From positions 12,833,001 to 12,897,000 of the forward strand of contig NC_058042.1 in NCBI RefSeq assembly GCF_020085105.1: 64,000 nucleotides of DNA, written 5' to 3'. A model generated the notes under the pieces. The model was given only the letters and a program-made list of their open reading frames with translations. It made no database searches and was not told the origin of the DNA. Position numbers and translations under genes: made by a program. This document shows, piece after piece, positions 21,401 through 52,109 of this stretch; positions within the stretch are counted from its first letter, which is position 1; each line of letters begins with the position of its first letter. This DNA is from Siniperca chuatsi (lineage: Eukaryota > Chordata > Actinopteri > Centrarchiformes > Sinipercidae).

Positions 21401-24144
21401 ATACAACACCTCCAGCAGCACGGTATGTACAGTGACAACAACTGGTTTCCATCGCTGAAAGCACTGATATTGATTTAATTGATTGTATGTCCTCGTGTAT
21501 TTTGTCTTTCCTCAGAGAACAGTGCAGGTCTCGCTGCCTGACTCCGCCACAGTCGATACAGGTAGCAGCTCATGTGGCACAGACGGCAGCTCACCGTGGC
21601 TGGTGGCGGTGTTTGGACCTGGCCACGCGCTGGCGCTGAGCTTTTCAACCAATGGAAGTCTGTACGGTGTCGCTAACCTGACACTGCAGTACAACCTCAG
21701 CGACGCTTCAATCTTCCCTGAGGCCAACAGCTCTGGTGAGAACAAATATCGCAGCAAACAAAAATTCAGTCTGTTGTCAAGTGTTTTTAAATGCTTGTAT
21801 AGACGATTACATTCACATCAGATCTAAATATGTAAAGTAGGTAAAGAAAATGTAAAATATTTCATTATAGCATTTAAATATGATGAATAAATAAAGAAAT
21901 TAATCTAATTAGTTGCTAAAACACATTTCAAACTTTCTAGTAAATATACAATAAAGAACACATTGGCTCATATTCCACATGTACTATATTATAGATTTAT
22001 AGCTGATTTGTTGTACATTTGATTTTGTCCTAGATGTGGTCACTTTGGTGTCGTCTTCAGTTGGGATCTGGGCTACTATCAACACCACCTACCGCTGTGT
22101 GAGCTCCGCAACTTTTGGAGTTGGTGGAGCAACTGTCACTTTCTCTGACATGAGGCTGGAGGCGTACATGACAGGAAATGACCTGAGTCCAACAGGTACG
22201 AACGACTCTGATTGTGCTTTTGTCCCTGAGTGGGTGGGTTTCTAGGATGTTTGACCTGCTTCTTTGTGGTTGATTACGTATTTTTTTCATAATTTCTCTT
22301 GTCACAGAAAGCGTATGTATGGCAGATCAGGCCAGTACTACAGCTCCATCTACCACTGCCAGTACTACAACAACCGCAGCTCCAGCACCAACCCCTCCAG
22401 GAACACCTGAACAGGGCACCTACTCTGTTAAGAACAGGAACGGCACTGTGTGTCTCCTGGCCCAAATGGGACTTCAGTTCAATGTTTCCTATTTCTCTTT
22501 ATCTCAGAATAAGGTAAAAGAGAGCTTTACCAGCAAGGACAACTCATAGTAAAAAAAAAAAAAAAAAAAGTCTATCTAGTGTGTAACAAACTTCAAATAA
22601 ACCAAATGTATCTTTGTCTACTTTGCCAGACTGTCCAAGAATTAGTAAACCTGACTCCCAATCTGACAAGTTCATCAGGATCATGTGAAGCCAGCAGTGC
22701 TACCTTGGTTTTGACAGAGGAGCGAACCACCACGCTCAACTTCACCTTCACTCTGGTAAGATCGGCCTCTTTTGTGAATTTGGTCAGTTTGTTTTTGTTT
22801 GTATGTGTGTGTATGTGTGGATACAAGTGTTTATTCAACCCCTCTCCTCCTGTCCACAGAACTCCACAAGCAACAAGTACCACCTGAGTGGGATAACTCT
22901 GCTTGCTAATTGGCCTGAAATGACTGGTATGTCATTTGTCACAAGAAACACACTTTTTTTTTTTCTTGGGTCTGATTTATTTCATTCAAAGAATCAAAGA
23001 ATTACTGACCCATCTCTCTCCGCAGCTCCCTTCTCAGCCAGTAACACCAGTCTGGACTACCTGCGGAGCACGCTGGGCCACTCCTACATGTGCAATGCAG
23101 AGCAAACTCTGGTTGTGGTGCCAGCCTTCTCCCTCAACACATTCAGACTGCAGGTCCAACCCTTTGAAGTCACCACCAACCAGTTTGCTACAGGTACAAA
23201 TGCTTTTTTTTTTTTAGCATCCCTGCTGTTATCCACTTTTTATCCCAAGTTTTCTTTATCTTTGTCCACTGACCTTAATGTTGATAGTGTCAAGTCAGTT
23301 TTATTTATATAACCCTTTGCCTCAAGGGGCTTTACAATCTGTACAGCATACGACACCATCTGTCCTTAGACCCTCGATTCAGATAAGGAATGGCTGTAGC
23401 TTCATATTTAGGGGACAGACATGAGTGCGGGATCCAGCTTCACTTCTAATTCTTGGCAAGAAAGTTAATAAGAATATTTCCCAAAATGTCAAGCTATTCT
23501 TTTAAATGTTATTTCTGTAAGTCGACGTAAAACAACTTGTTTAGTTGCATCAAGCTCATCAACGTTTGTTGCCATTTTTGTGGCAATTCTTCGGTCACTA
23601 TTTTTATGGCTCTGGCACAGGACGTTTATTTCAACTTACAGAGCTCTTGTTGGCTCGGTTGGCTCTCCAACTGAAGGAACAGCCATCAATGAGCACAACA
23701 GCAGAACTATTTGAATCGCCGAAATATAATCAGAGATGTGGCCAGAGAGAGATTCAGTGGTCTTGAACAGGGCTCAAGCAGTCTTGCACCAACAAGGTCA
23801 AGGATTCAGAATCACCCCTCTGCTCAAGCTGCATTTCGATAGGGCATTTAACCATTAATCGCTAAAAGCCATAATGAATTATGACAGTCCCCAAAGAGGT
23901 GTTGGGTTTTACTGTATGAATGTAAAGAAAGTGACGGCAAATAAATTACGTTTCTAGATCAAAAATTCTGCAATATAACTTCCCTGTTTTCTTTCTGTCT
24001 CCAGCGGAGGAGTGTCAGATGGACCAAGACCAGATGCTGATCCCCATCATTGTTGGAGCAGCTCTTGCCGGCCTGGTTCTGATCGTCCTCATTGCATATC
24101 TAATAGGCAGGAAGAGGAGCCATGCTGGATACCAGACCATCTGA
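18468..24144 (+). CDS. lamp1: Lysosome-associated membrane protein 1
   Basis: Nine coding exons: 18468-18522, 21316-21422, 21516-21735, 22034-22195, 22308-22513, 22630-22755, 22860-22926, 23026-23193, 24005-24144. Together 1251 nt, 416 aa (human LAMP1 417). Layout: signal peptide (residues 1-~19), first lumenal domain with many N-x-S/T sites and paired cysteines, a Thr/Pro/Ala-rich hinge in exon 5 ([16 protein letters not shown]), second lumenal domain, one membrane helix at ~382-404, and a short [11 protein letters not shown] tail. The tail is diagnostic: GYQTI is the AP-dependent tyrosine signal for lysosomal targeting. LAMP1 is a heavily glycosylated component of the lysosomal limiting membrane. 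LAMP2 is the main alternative, but the neighbours (cul4a and grtp1) match human LAMP1 exactly. Confidence 0.97.
18665..18885. mobile_element. Teleost 'agttgcagcc / aataatcg' repeat, copy A
   Basis: Begins near ATTTTGATAATCGATTAATC and ends AATAATCGTTAGTTGCAGCC. Interior includes TGGTCGGACAAAACTATTTG and TTATGGACCAATCGATTAAT. The same family recurs in inverse orientation at 59350-59695 and 60365-60642. Ends resembling GGCTGCA-CTAAC suggest a hAT-like MITE, but this is recollection of similar repeats rather than a tested classification. It is inside lamp1 intron 1, which is otherwise unremarkable. Confidence 0.6.
20912..20960 (+). repeat. Short fish repeat fragment (tttatttaaccaggcaagtca)
   Basis: CCTTTATTTAACCAGGCAAG is a stock phrase of a widespread teleost interspersed repeat. 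Only ~50 bp are recognisable, in lamp1 intron 1. Confidence 0.4.
23287..23400 (+). repeat. Teleost interspersed repeat (gcctcaaggggctttacaatctg type)
   Basis: CAAGTCAGTTTTATTTATAT, then CCTCAAGGGGCTTTACAATC, then CCTCGATTCAGATAAGGAA follow the order of a very common fish repeat, with a short internal deletion. It sits in lamp1 intron 8 (23194-24004), where I see nothing else. Confidence 0.55.
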
Positions 24145-25200
24145 ATGGACCCCTTCATTTAACTTAAGCTTGATGGACTGAATGGTGGAAAGATGAACCC
24201 AAGCGTGTGAGTGACTGAGTAATAGACTGCGGACACGAGCATGAGTGAATGTAAGCTTACTCTGTGGTGAGTGCATGCTTTTGCATATCCTATGTGACGT
24301 CCTGGATATTTAATTTTCCTTTCACGTTCTCTGTGAGATTATGATGAGAAGCCAAAGACCTGCTTAACTTTAGGTGTGTGTGCATCTTGATGAAGCCTGA
24401 GAGGACTTCACAAGAGTCTTCGCATAATCAAGGATGGAGGCAGTTTGAATTTGCTGTGGCAAGTTCACCGTCAACTGTTTGTCTCTACCCGTTTCATTAT
24501 GTTCTAGGAACTGGTTGAATTTGCTTGAACTGCTGTATGTTGTTTTTAGCTATGTAATTATTTAATATCTCATGCAATTAAAAGAGACAGAGGGAGAGAC
24601 AAATAAACTGTGGGACAAAGTTTGTTTTTTAAGTTCCAATGGCTTGTCCACTGTTGGTTAAAAGTTTAAAAAAGAAGAATGTAAAACTTGCAAGTAAAAA
24701 CATTTCAAGTTAGATGGTGTTATTCTTACGCCTACACATGCTCACTAGCACTTGTCTTTAAACTTCCTGAGCATAAGATAATCCCAGTGACGCTAAGTAA
24801 AGGGAACGCTCTGAATGTGTGTCTTTTCCTATCATATTCCTCCACAGCGGAGACCGATAAAGCCTGAACTGTCCCAATAATGCACTGATGCAAAGTTTAA
24901 TTCAACTAATTAAAGTTTGGTGATTGTCACAGTCAGGTAATTGTGATGATAAAAAGGTGGATTGCTTCTTTGTTTAAACAGTGTGTAGTGGTCCAGAGTG
25001 CAACTCTGCATTACTAAAATTTATTAAACATTACAAGTGAACAGGTGCATGGGTTCAGTTTCTATTCTTGCTTTCTCCCACTCTCTCCTTAAGGAAATGT
25101 TAATATGAATTGTAGTGATTTGATCTTTATTTTTATAGAAAATGGTTTGATCTCGTTTTCTATTATGCATCTTACTGAAAGTTAATAAAAATCTTAAAAG
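24145..25200 (+). other. lamp1: lamp1 3' UTR
   Basis: No coding signal follows the TGA at 24142-24144. AATAAA occurs at 24602-24607 and 25184-25189, so a proximal and a distal 3' end are possible (about 0.5 and 1.05 kb). On the opposite strand a candidate signal for grtp1 begins only ~30 bp beyond the distal one. Confidence 0.55.
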
Positions 25201-25215
25201 TCCAGCACTGATTAT

Positions 25216-26080
25216 TTTATTTTTTGGACTATTTCATGCAACAGTAGCTTTATGATTTGTTTCATCTTGTTTTGTGTGAAATAAACACGGCTGTTTACTC
25301 TGAGCTGCTCACCCAGGTGTACATTACACAGAATACTCTGAGCTGGGAGCAACGCCAATGTTATTTTTGTCCATTGCAACAAAATCTCAGTACTATGAGA
25401 GTTTAAAGGGCCACAAAACCCAAACACAGAACAAACTGGACACACCTTTGTTAGAAAAAGAGAGCAGCCCTTTCCATTATGCTTACAGCATTTCTTCATA
25501 GTGCACTTGAATTAACGGTTGAGGCCAGGAACTACGACATTTGCCGAAAACAGCCAATAAGTACATGAATTGGATGTTGAAATGTTTGAAAAAAATATGT
25601 CATGAAATCAGTATGATTCACATTCGATTACCACAGCAGGTAGTGCCAGCATGGAGTTTTGTCAGTCAATCATACATTTACCATGCAATGTGAAATACAG
25701 TAGGCATGTTCCTCTTGGCTGTGCTTACAGTGCGAAACACATCAGTTATCTGACCGATTATTGCCAAGCTTTTTTCTCTACAGTGTCTGTGACTTTCTGG
25801 AGTAAAGTGCATAATTCCACATTTTAGCAAAAGAAGACAATCTACATGTTAATTTCAAATCGAATCGTCAGCTCATATAGCACATTGCTAAGAATATTCT
25901 CATTTAACCATATATTTACATTTAGGCTGTATGATCGTCTCAAAATATGTATAAGACAAAAACTACACAGTATGTAGTAGTCACTGTGACAAAGTCAGTT
26001 AAAAAAAAATATTATGGAGGTGCAAACGAGCTGTTGGGCGCTCATCCCTATGGAATGTGTATTGAGTGGTCGAGTTTGGT
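25216..26080 (-). other. grtp1: grtp1 3' UTR (putative)
   Basis: Downstream of the grtp1 stop there is no coding signal. TTTATT at 25216-25221 is AATAAA on the minus strand and is the best candidate poly(A) signal seen, implying a ~0.86-kb UTR. This is inferred, not proven. Confidence 0.4.
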
Positions 26081-36969
<10,889 letters not shown>

Positions 36970-37560
36970 TGCCTCTCTAGTTGTCCAGTGATATCCTCAG
37001 AATCTGTGCTAGTGTCACCATGTATCCACCCGTGTTGTGTTTCTCCAAAAAGGCAAAAACAACGCAAAAGTTTACAACAAACATGAATGTCTTGGTCACA
37101 GTTTAAGTTGAGGTAACTTAGCGTTTACCGTTCATTTTTAACTTTCTCCATGTTTGCGTGCGGAAAAACGGGATAATACGCTGCTTTTTCCTGGGATTAA
37201 CATGCTATTCTCGAAAAGGGAAAGCCGTGAAAAGCATTCTTACGCTTTACCCCGAACCAAGCAGTCGTTTTAGTTCGACTCTTGAAATATTTTATCGATC
37301 CGCCGATGTCCAAGCCGTGAGGAGAGAGCGGAGTTTGCCTGGAGTTTTATCGCCATCCACATACACCTGCTGCTGGTCCCGCAGTTCTCCTCGGAGTACA
37401 ACCAACTGGCCCGTATCTCTAAGAAAAACATCCAAACATAACGACTAGATGAATGCTATCCAATGCAATCCAAGTAAAAGTCACTCCCACTTCTTGTCCG
37501 GAGTAACGTTTCTCCGTGGAAGATTCGGACTTGTGACGTTTGTCCCAGGACACACACGTC
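36970..37560 (-). promoter_or_regulatory. grtp1: grtp1 promoter / 5' flank
   Basis: The region upstream of the grtp1 ATG (36969) is less AT-rich, with GACGTTTGTCCCAG-like and CGCCGATG words, and short open frames of no recognised similarity (for example 37158-37448). No TATA box is evident. The start of transcription is not determined. Confidence 0.35.
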
Positions 37561-40500
37561 AATCAGACTCTAATGCTGCTTTCGAGTGATTCTCGTAACA
37601 TCCTACTTCAGAGCTCTCATGGGATGGCTAAATGTGACTTATGCCGCATTCACGGGGGCTTTAGTTAGAAAAAAAAGTGGAGCTGTGGCGGTAGAACGAA
37701 AAGGAAGTAATTCACTTTTGGCTTTGCTCATAATGTTTTTGCAGTTATACTGTACTAACTTGTAACCACTTTTACAAGAAAACGCACCTTTTTATGAGGT
37801 GTTAAAGCTGTTAAAAATCCTGACATTGTTTTTCCACTATGACCTGTTTATAATGTTCAGTAACACACATGTATTTCCTATATATGAACAGATAGCAACC
37901 CTCGTTTTGCACGTTGCAATTTGAAAAATAGGCATTTCAGAACATTTTGTACTTCATAGCCAAACATTTATTTGTCATATAACATATCACATTAATGTCA
38001 ACTGACATAGACACAGTCTACAGCATAACGTATGTTACATCGGCAACTCCCTGCTCATAAAACTCATAGGGTCACTCGTTTAGTATGGTATGGTTAGTGT
38101 GTCCGATAACACGTAAAGGCAGCAAAAATGGTAAGTATAGCCGCGCCCTCTCCAGCACAGCCACGTAGCACAGGTAAATACAGCCATCTGTTAACCTGAG
38201 CCTCTGCTGGGCAGCATTGAACCAGTACGTATCCTACCTGGATTTAAACATATCTGTTGCATGGGTGATTCAGGGCTCCGACAGTCCTTTGTAGATATGA
38301 AAAAAATAATAATAAGGACTAGGCTTAATGAAAATAAATGGATGAACTCAACAAGATGTCACTCAAATTCATCAGTTTACCGGTAGCTCTTCTGTCCCAG
38401 TATCAGCAGAGCTTCACATCCTTGGGGAAACATTTAACACGTGTATGTTGTTTTTTTTTATCATAATGGTTTTAATATTATATTTTTTAAAAACTATACT
38501 GACATGACTTGAAAGTCCTGCGCAAGTAAGAGTGGAAAACCTTTTCTCTTACTGGAAAACGTGATGAGTATCAAAATGACGCGAACTTTACATCAAGTCA
38601 CCAGATTTCAATTTGATTTTGTGCTAATGAGAGGATCTGGGGCAGAGCCTCGGGCACTGTGTCCCAACACTGTCACCCAGTTCCAGGCAGTCGCAAAATG
38701 ACATTAAGGTTGTTCTGGTGGCTTTTTGGTGGCCATCTTTGAACACCATCTTGTAGTAGTTTCCCTTCGGGGATCAATAAAGTATTTCTGATTATTTCTG
38801 ATTATTTTCCAGAGCTGGAAAAAGGGGAAAATCATGTGGGGAGAGGAGTGTAACTTGTACTCAAAAAGAGTTTAAGTAAAGGACACTTAAGCTCAAAAAC
38901 TTTTAAGTATACTGTTTGAGGTGGCACTTTTTGGAGTTGCTGTATTTTTTCATTTTATATAAAGTGTATGGAGCAAGCTCTCAGAAATAACTGTATTTTT
39001 TAGTTATTATTTGGTGAACAGCCCGTTCTAACAGTGACACAAAGAATCACCCATAAACACCACAAATATCCCATATAATTCAGTGTGTGGGTGCGTATAT
39101 ATGACTGTGCTGCATGTTGTTTTAACCACTGTTAACAGAATGCGAGTAAACAGATATTCACCTATTTATAGAAGTCCTATTAGAGCCCTGTTAGCCCTAC
39201 CTAAATCAAATAACTTAAAATTTGACACTCAATAACAACACCATACTCCTCATCACCACTGCCTATCAGGATAAGCCTAGGGATGGACATATGATGGATC
39301 ATGTAGACCTCGATCTCTTATCCTCTTGTGAAAATACCAGAGTAAGTCCAAATGTTTCAGCAGTAGTGTAATCCTGCCGGTGGGCGGGGGTTGGATTTGT
39401 GAATAGGATGAGCTTCCAGCCACTGACATGTTTGGCACTGCTGTGTGCGACCATTCATCTGCTCTGGGCAATCGTCACTGTGTCCTTTATAGAAACACTT
39501 CAGTTCTCTGTAAGTGTGTACTAGTCACTGTTCACTATTCCACAGATGGAAAATGTCATCTAAAAGTCTAACTCCAATTAAGCATGTCTTCATTCATGTG
39601 GTATATTGAAAAATATTTTTGCTTCCCCGTGAACAGCCTCATGACCTTTATATGACCATGTATTTGGCCAGTTCCCCACAAAGTGATTTATATTCCCAGC
39701 AGCCAGCTTGTATCAAAAATTGTATTAAAAATTGTACTCATACATTTGGTTTGCAAATCTACTAAAATTACCATATTCCACTGTGACAATAATGAATAAA
39801 TTAGGCAGCATTAATAGTGTGCTATTATATTTTTGACAAGTTTATTTTAAAGAAATTAAGCTACATTCATTAAAATATAATGCTGTGCTGTATCTTGATA
39901 ATTATAAAGAAAGAGGAGGGAGTTTTACATGTAACATTGCTGGAAATAATACAGCAGACAGTCAAACTTGAGGAGCGTGCACCTGACAATTAAATCTGGC
40001 TTGGCAACGCCTGGACTTCCTTACTTAGCCTGCTGCGACCTGGCCCCAGATAAGCAGCATAAAAAGTATAGGTGGATGGATGAACATAGATTTATATTGA
40101 ATTAAATTATAATACACCTTCAAAATGTAAAGCTAAAGTCTAACTAGTCTAATAGTCAGTCTTCATATCAAATTATGCAGTGTGAATGTCAAGTGTACTA
40201 CTTGTCTATGCTCCACTTTAGGCAGCCTGCCATGTTAACAGTGTTGCCACAGTGAGGAACCATTTCAGATTTAGAAAAGATGATGATACTGAGTTATCAA
40301 GTTGGCAGTAATGTTTGCAACAATTCAACCTTGATACCTTGTTTGCCAGCCGGTGAAACTGTTGTAGGTCATTTGGAGGTTATCGGCGCTATTACAAATT
40401 ATTGAAGGGGACTATCAGTTATTTTTTTTTGTTATCCTTATACTGTAGAGCCCTTTATGAATCTCTATCCAAATACACCAAATGACTTTTAACAAATAAT

Positions 40501-40836
40501 CTTTGAATCAACAATGTTGTGATAAATATACACAAGTGTTAGCAATCAGTTTTGCCTAAACAACTGTGGTCCAATACTTTTATGGTATGTAGGCCTATTA
40601 GCTTGTGGATGATCATGTGCTCATTTGCTCTACGTGTACAATTTTTAATGTTTACCAGTTTTACTTGTTGCTTCCACTGCGTTTTTGTTGCTGTAACTTT
40701 GTAGTAATGTGTGTATTGTTGCTGATGTATGAAGATAGCTACATTGAGAGTAACTGAAATCTTTAAATTCGTAGTACAGTATCCGCGAAAGGAAACAGCT
40801 GAGACTGTGCATCACTGTTTGTTCAATAGTACCAAC
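37560..40836. other. grtp1-adprhl1 intergenic region
   Basis: 3.3 kb with no supported gene. It holds a retroposon-tail phrase TTTCCCTTCGGGGATCAATA at ~38760-38785 and a second SINE/LINE tail (GACCTGGCCCCAGATAAGCA then GGTGGATGGATGAA) at ~40045-40085. The part nearest 40836 is presumably the 3' UTR of the long adprhl1 form. Confidence 0.5.
38755..38810 (+). repeat. Retroposon 3'-tail fragment (cccttcggggatcaataaagta)
   Basis: GTTTCCCTTCGGGGATCAAT followed by AAAGTATTTCTGATT is the characteristic 3' end of a common fish LINE/SINE group, followed by a duplicated TTTCTGATTA. Only the tail is present. Confidence 0.55.
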
Positions 40837-47958
<7,122 letters not shown>

Positions 47959-49803
47959 TTAATCACGAAAAAAAGATCTTCTCTTGAATGAAGGTGTCAC
48001 ACCTCTCCTGGGATTTAGATGGCTCCTGGCACGAACAAATGCCAAAATTTGAACTCCTTTCAGCTGTAGGTCTTCTTCTCCACCTCAACAGACTCACGGT
48101 CACAGAACAATGGAAACAGAACAAAACATCCTGAAGAATGTCAGTCTCTCCAGCTCTTACAATTTTGGTAATATTTCCGCTTGATGTGGAGCTGCCACAG
48201 ACCTCTATCTCCACTATGTAACAGCTCTACCACCTTCCCACCCTCAGAGCTCTCTTCTAGTTTCTAACCAGTTGTCTCACACACAAACACATACTCTCCG
48301 TACCAAGGGTGGGTGCACACACACGAAAACATCACGTTATCAGCCACAGTGTCTTTGTGTTGGGCGGTGGTGAGTTCAGCTGTGATCAGGTGTCTCCTAA
48401 AAAGGCAATCCCCATGGCCCCAAAGCCTAAAAGCTGGATGGCTGGGTGTGGAGTGGTAATGGGGGCTGCACACACAGGAAGAGATGCTAATGCGCTGCTG
48501 GGCTAGATTGCAAGCTTGTCAGCTGGTGCTGAACCTTGTTGACATCCCACCCGCCCCATGGGAGGAGGGTAAGAATGGAGCATCATCCCAACTGATGCCT
48601 CCCCACTCCATGAGTCTGCCTCATCCTACACTGAAGCTCAACTCTCTTATCCTTATCTCACTATTTTAAACTTATCTATTAATCATCTCCTGCCCTGACA
48701 TCAGCTAATCTACTCTCCAGTTATGTGCACTGCATCCAAGAGTTCCCCTCCCTCTCAGTTTCTTGTATTCTCATCTTCAACTAATGCCTCGATTTGACCC
48801 CTTTTGATTTATGCTAATTACACACATCTGTTATTCCCAACCCTTTATACACCTTTCATTTTTTCATGTATCTGTTGTTGAATGTAGCTTTAAACACACT
48901 CAGAGTAACAGTAGTCAAAGTATTACTAGAAGAGCCAACGATGATGATGATATGCAGCAGGAATGCAACCTGATAAGGGACAACTGTTACCAAGCTGACA
49001 TTTTACACACACTCTCAAACACACACAGCAGGGCAGTGGTTCTCAGCAGGAATATGGAGATTTTTTTTTTTTTGTTCCATTCACTACTGCCATTTAGTTT
49101 GCATATCTCTGATATCAGTCAGTGTTTGGTTTGGATAAAAACTCCTAGACCTCCATTTGACATAAACAAATTCTGAATAGAGAATAGCGTAGTAACACAA
49201 ATGGGTGAACTCAGTATTATCAATTGGAACTATTAGTGGTATAACATATAATCATTTTAGTTTTACAAAATTATGTTATCCAATCCAAATGAATTATTCA
49301 AAGGAAGTTCTAAGTAAAAAAAAGTTAGTTCTTGTTTTACATGAGTGAAGAGTTTGCACTGCAGATCAAATTGTTTATTTTAGCTGCAATTTTGCAAACA
49401 TTTGCCATGTTGTGACACATTGATTTCAGAAAAATATTAATATCGGGAGACAGATTTCAATCCTGCTGACCAGTATTTTAAACTGACAAGTCACTTTGTT
49501 TCTGACAACAAAACAAACACTTGTTGTCAGAACTAACTGCTGCACTTGTTGGACAGAAGTAAATCTTTTACAAGACTGTTAAAAACAACATGCTTTATTG
49601 ACAACTTTCTTAAAGAAAACAAGGTACGGTATGCTTCTGTGGCAAAACATAATATTCTGTAAATACCAATATTCTTTCCGGCAAAAATAATACTGACTTG
49701 ATAAGAATGATCTGCATGACTAGAAACAGTTGACCACACAATTGACAAATAAAAACGTACCAAATGTACCATATTATCAAACTGAATACTGAAAGATGTC
49801 ATT

Positions 49804-49848
49804 TTCTTTCTTTCTTAAGTCATAGTTGTTGACTTAAGAAAGAAAGAA
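49804..49848. repeat. Perfect 19-bp inverted repeat (hairpin)
   Basis: TTCTTTCTTTCTTAAGTCA (49804-49822) is followed after the 7-nt loop TAGTTGT by its exact complement TGACTTAAGAAAGAAAGAA (49830-49848). Confidence 0.9.
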
Positions 49849-51418
49849 CTGGGAAAAGCTTTCACACCATCTCGCTGTTGTAACACAGTCAGAAAACACT
49901 TTATACGGGATATTTCATTGCACCAACACATATATAACTTGCTTAGTTACGAAGATCAACAATATGACACATTTAACAGCTCCTACGGTGACTGTTTAAC
50001 AGTCATGATGAAGCCGGTTTCTTGGCCACTCATCTGCATTCAATCTGGGACTGAAATCATAATAAATACCCGTCTTGATCTGCCTCAACTTCTTAAAGAC
50101 AACTTCATAAAGTCTACTTCATGCACACCACTATAGTTTATGACTGACTCTGAAGTTTGTCAACTTAAGGAAAACAAAAGGCAATTATTTTCCTTGTAGT
50201 TAGATGTTGACAGGACAGAGAAATCTGAAAAAAAAATCCATCCTTATTTCAACACATGTAATGCAAAGGTTTTATCATGGTGACAACAATTGGCAGAACA
50301 AGATAGCATAGTTGGTTGCTGTTTAGGACAGAAAGCATGGCAAATACTGACGTAAGTACAGGAAGCCTGCTGCTCACTGTGACTGGGAGAGGACGCCTGG
50401 TACCTGAGCTCTACCTTCTGTCACGCTCCTTAGCTGAGAAATGGGATGCATTTAGCAAATACAGAGTTGTTTAGTGTTTATAATTACACTTAAAGAGTAA
50501 CACTAAAAGCATTGTTGCACTGACCTCTGTGGGTTAAAAGCCTCAAGTCCTCTGACCATATCTATCACCACAGCTGGGTTTGGTCAGGTGTTCTCATATA
50601 CTTGTGACCACATCCAGCTGTGATGTAGCGTTGGACTATAGTACATTGAGAAATGCTCTACTGCACAGCCACCCCTAGATGGCAGCGCAAGCAGTGTTCT
50701 TAAAGTGATATGTTTTTCTTTACTTTTAGCATGCCACCATTGCCCTACAATTGCTAATCCATGAAAAGCAAGAGACTAAAACATTAAACAGTGTAAACAA
50801 ACTAAAACTTAAAAACTTAAAATACTCCTGGCTGGCATGTAGACTTTTAAGAAGTCTAGTATGTAAGTGACTGTCATGTAAACTGTATAGCTCTGTAGCT
50901 ATATACAGCGCTGTCTGCTAAAGGAAACCTACAACAGAAAAAGTGTAAATCAGTGCAGTTTGCAGGGTTGACAAGTCATCATCACCTGGATAACAGAAAA
51001 CAGTCAATGTGCCAGTCAGTTTCTCTTTGTGTACAGCAGTTCTCACACTGCAAAACTAAAGTCAACCAAAAATGTATTGCAGTAGCATTTTAAAAATTAG
51101 GATCATAAATGCTTCATATGTATTAATCATGATTATAAATGTCATTACCTGTTTTCTCAGATATACATTTTTGTTCTTCTAAAACAGAATCTATTCTTAT
51201 TCCTATGGGTACAGTATTTTACAACTGTAACAACAGAGATTCTGCTGGTGCTGAGCTCAAAATGCTGCTCTGTCCAATTCTCAGAGTACAAAATGTGGAT
51301 CTGAACTTTTCTCACTGTCGCTCAGTCAAGGTGAATCATCATTTTTTAAACTTCTAATTAGAATAAAACCAAATGAAAATATTTAACATTGTATTGTAAA
51401 AGAGGCAATATGTTTAAC

Positions 51419-51429
51419 CCCCCCCCCCC

Positions 51430-51460
<31 letters not shown>
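51419..51460 (+). repeat. C-run plus (CA)n microsatellite
   Basis: Eleven C residues followed by AAAA and ~12 CA units, in the putative dcun1d2 3' UTR or intergenic region. Confidence 0.95.
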
Positions 51461-52109
51461 GATGATGAGCAAGCACACTTTCTCTCTGCTCTCAGTATGA
51501 TTGTTAGAGAGCTACACATTTGCAATCTCAGTGAAAATAATGTAGATTACTTTTTTTCCTTCTCAGCGTCCATGGCACTGCTTCACACTAGCTGACAAAA
51601 ACATGCAGATTTTAACATACTGTTCCATTCACAATTGACAATGTAAGAGGCCACATCCTACTGCATCGATAACTTAATCCTCTGCGTGTGCTGAAGGTTC
51701 ACTGTTACTGTCCCTCCTCATTGTGCCAAGGGTGCAAGTTAGTGAGCCAAGTCCACAGCAGCAGTTCGAAGCCACACCCATTGGTGATTTGCCCACAAGT
51801 GATGAGTTTTAGGGCACCCCTCACTTACATATTGCAATTACAAAGTCTGTTCTTGCCAGCAGACAACAACAAACAAACAAATTATCTCTCTCCTGTTGAT
51901 TCCCTCCTGCTTTCCTCTCTGAAATGGTGTTCCAGGTCACTCCCCAGCCAAGGCATCTTATGCAGTTGGAAGAACAATCTGAACGACGAGCTGCAGGCTT
52001 ATTGAGAAGTAGTCTCTTTTTGGCTCATTTGTATAAAAATCCTCATTCAAAAAAAGAAAATTGGGAGAAAACACAAACTCCATCCACTGCATGAAGCCTG
52101 GGACAAACA

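Noticed and set aside
48811-49176. 121-codon plus-strand open frame between adprhl1 and dcun1d2
   Set aside because: AT-rich, without recognisable similarity or splice context.
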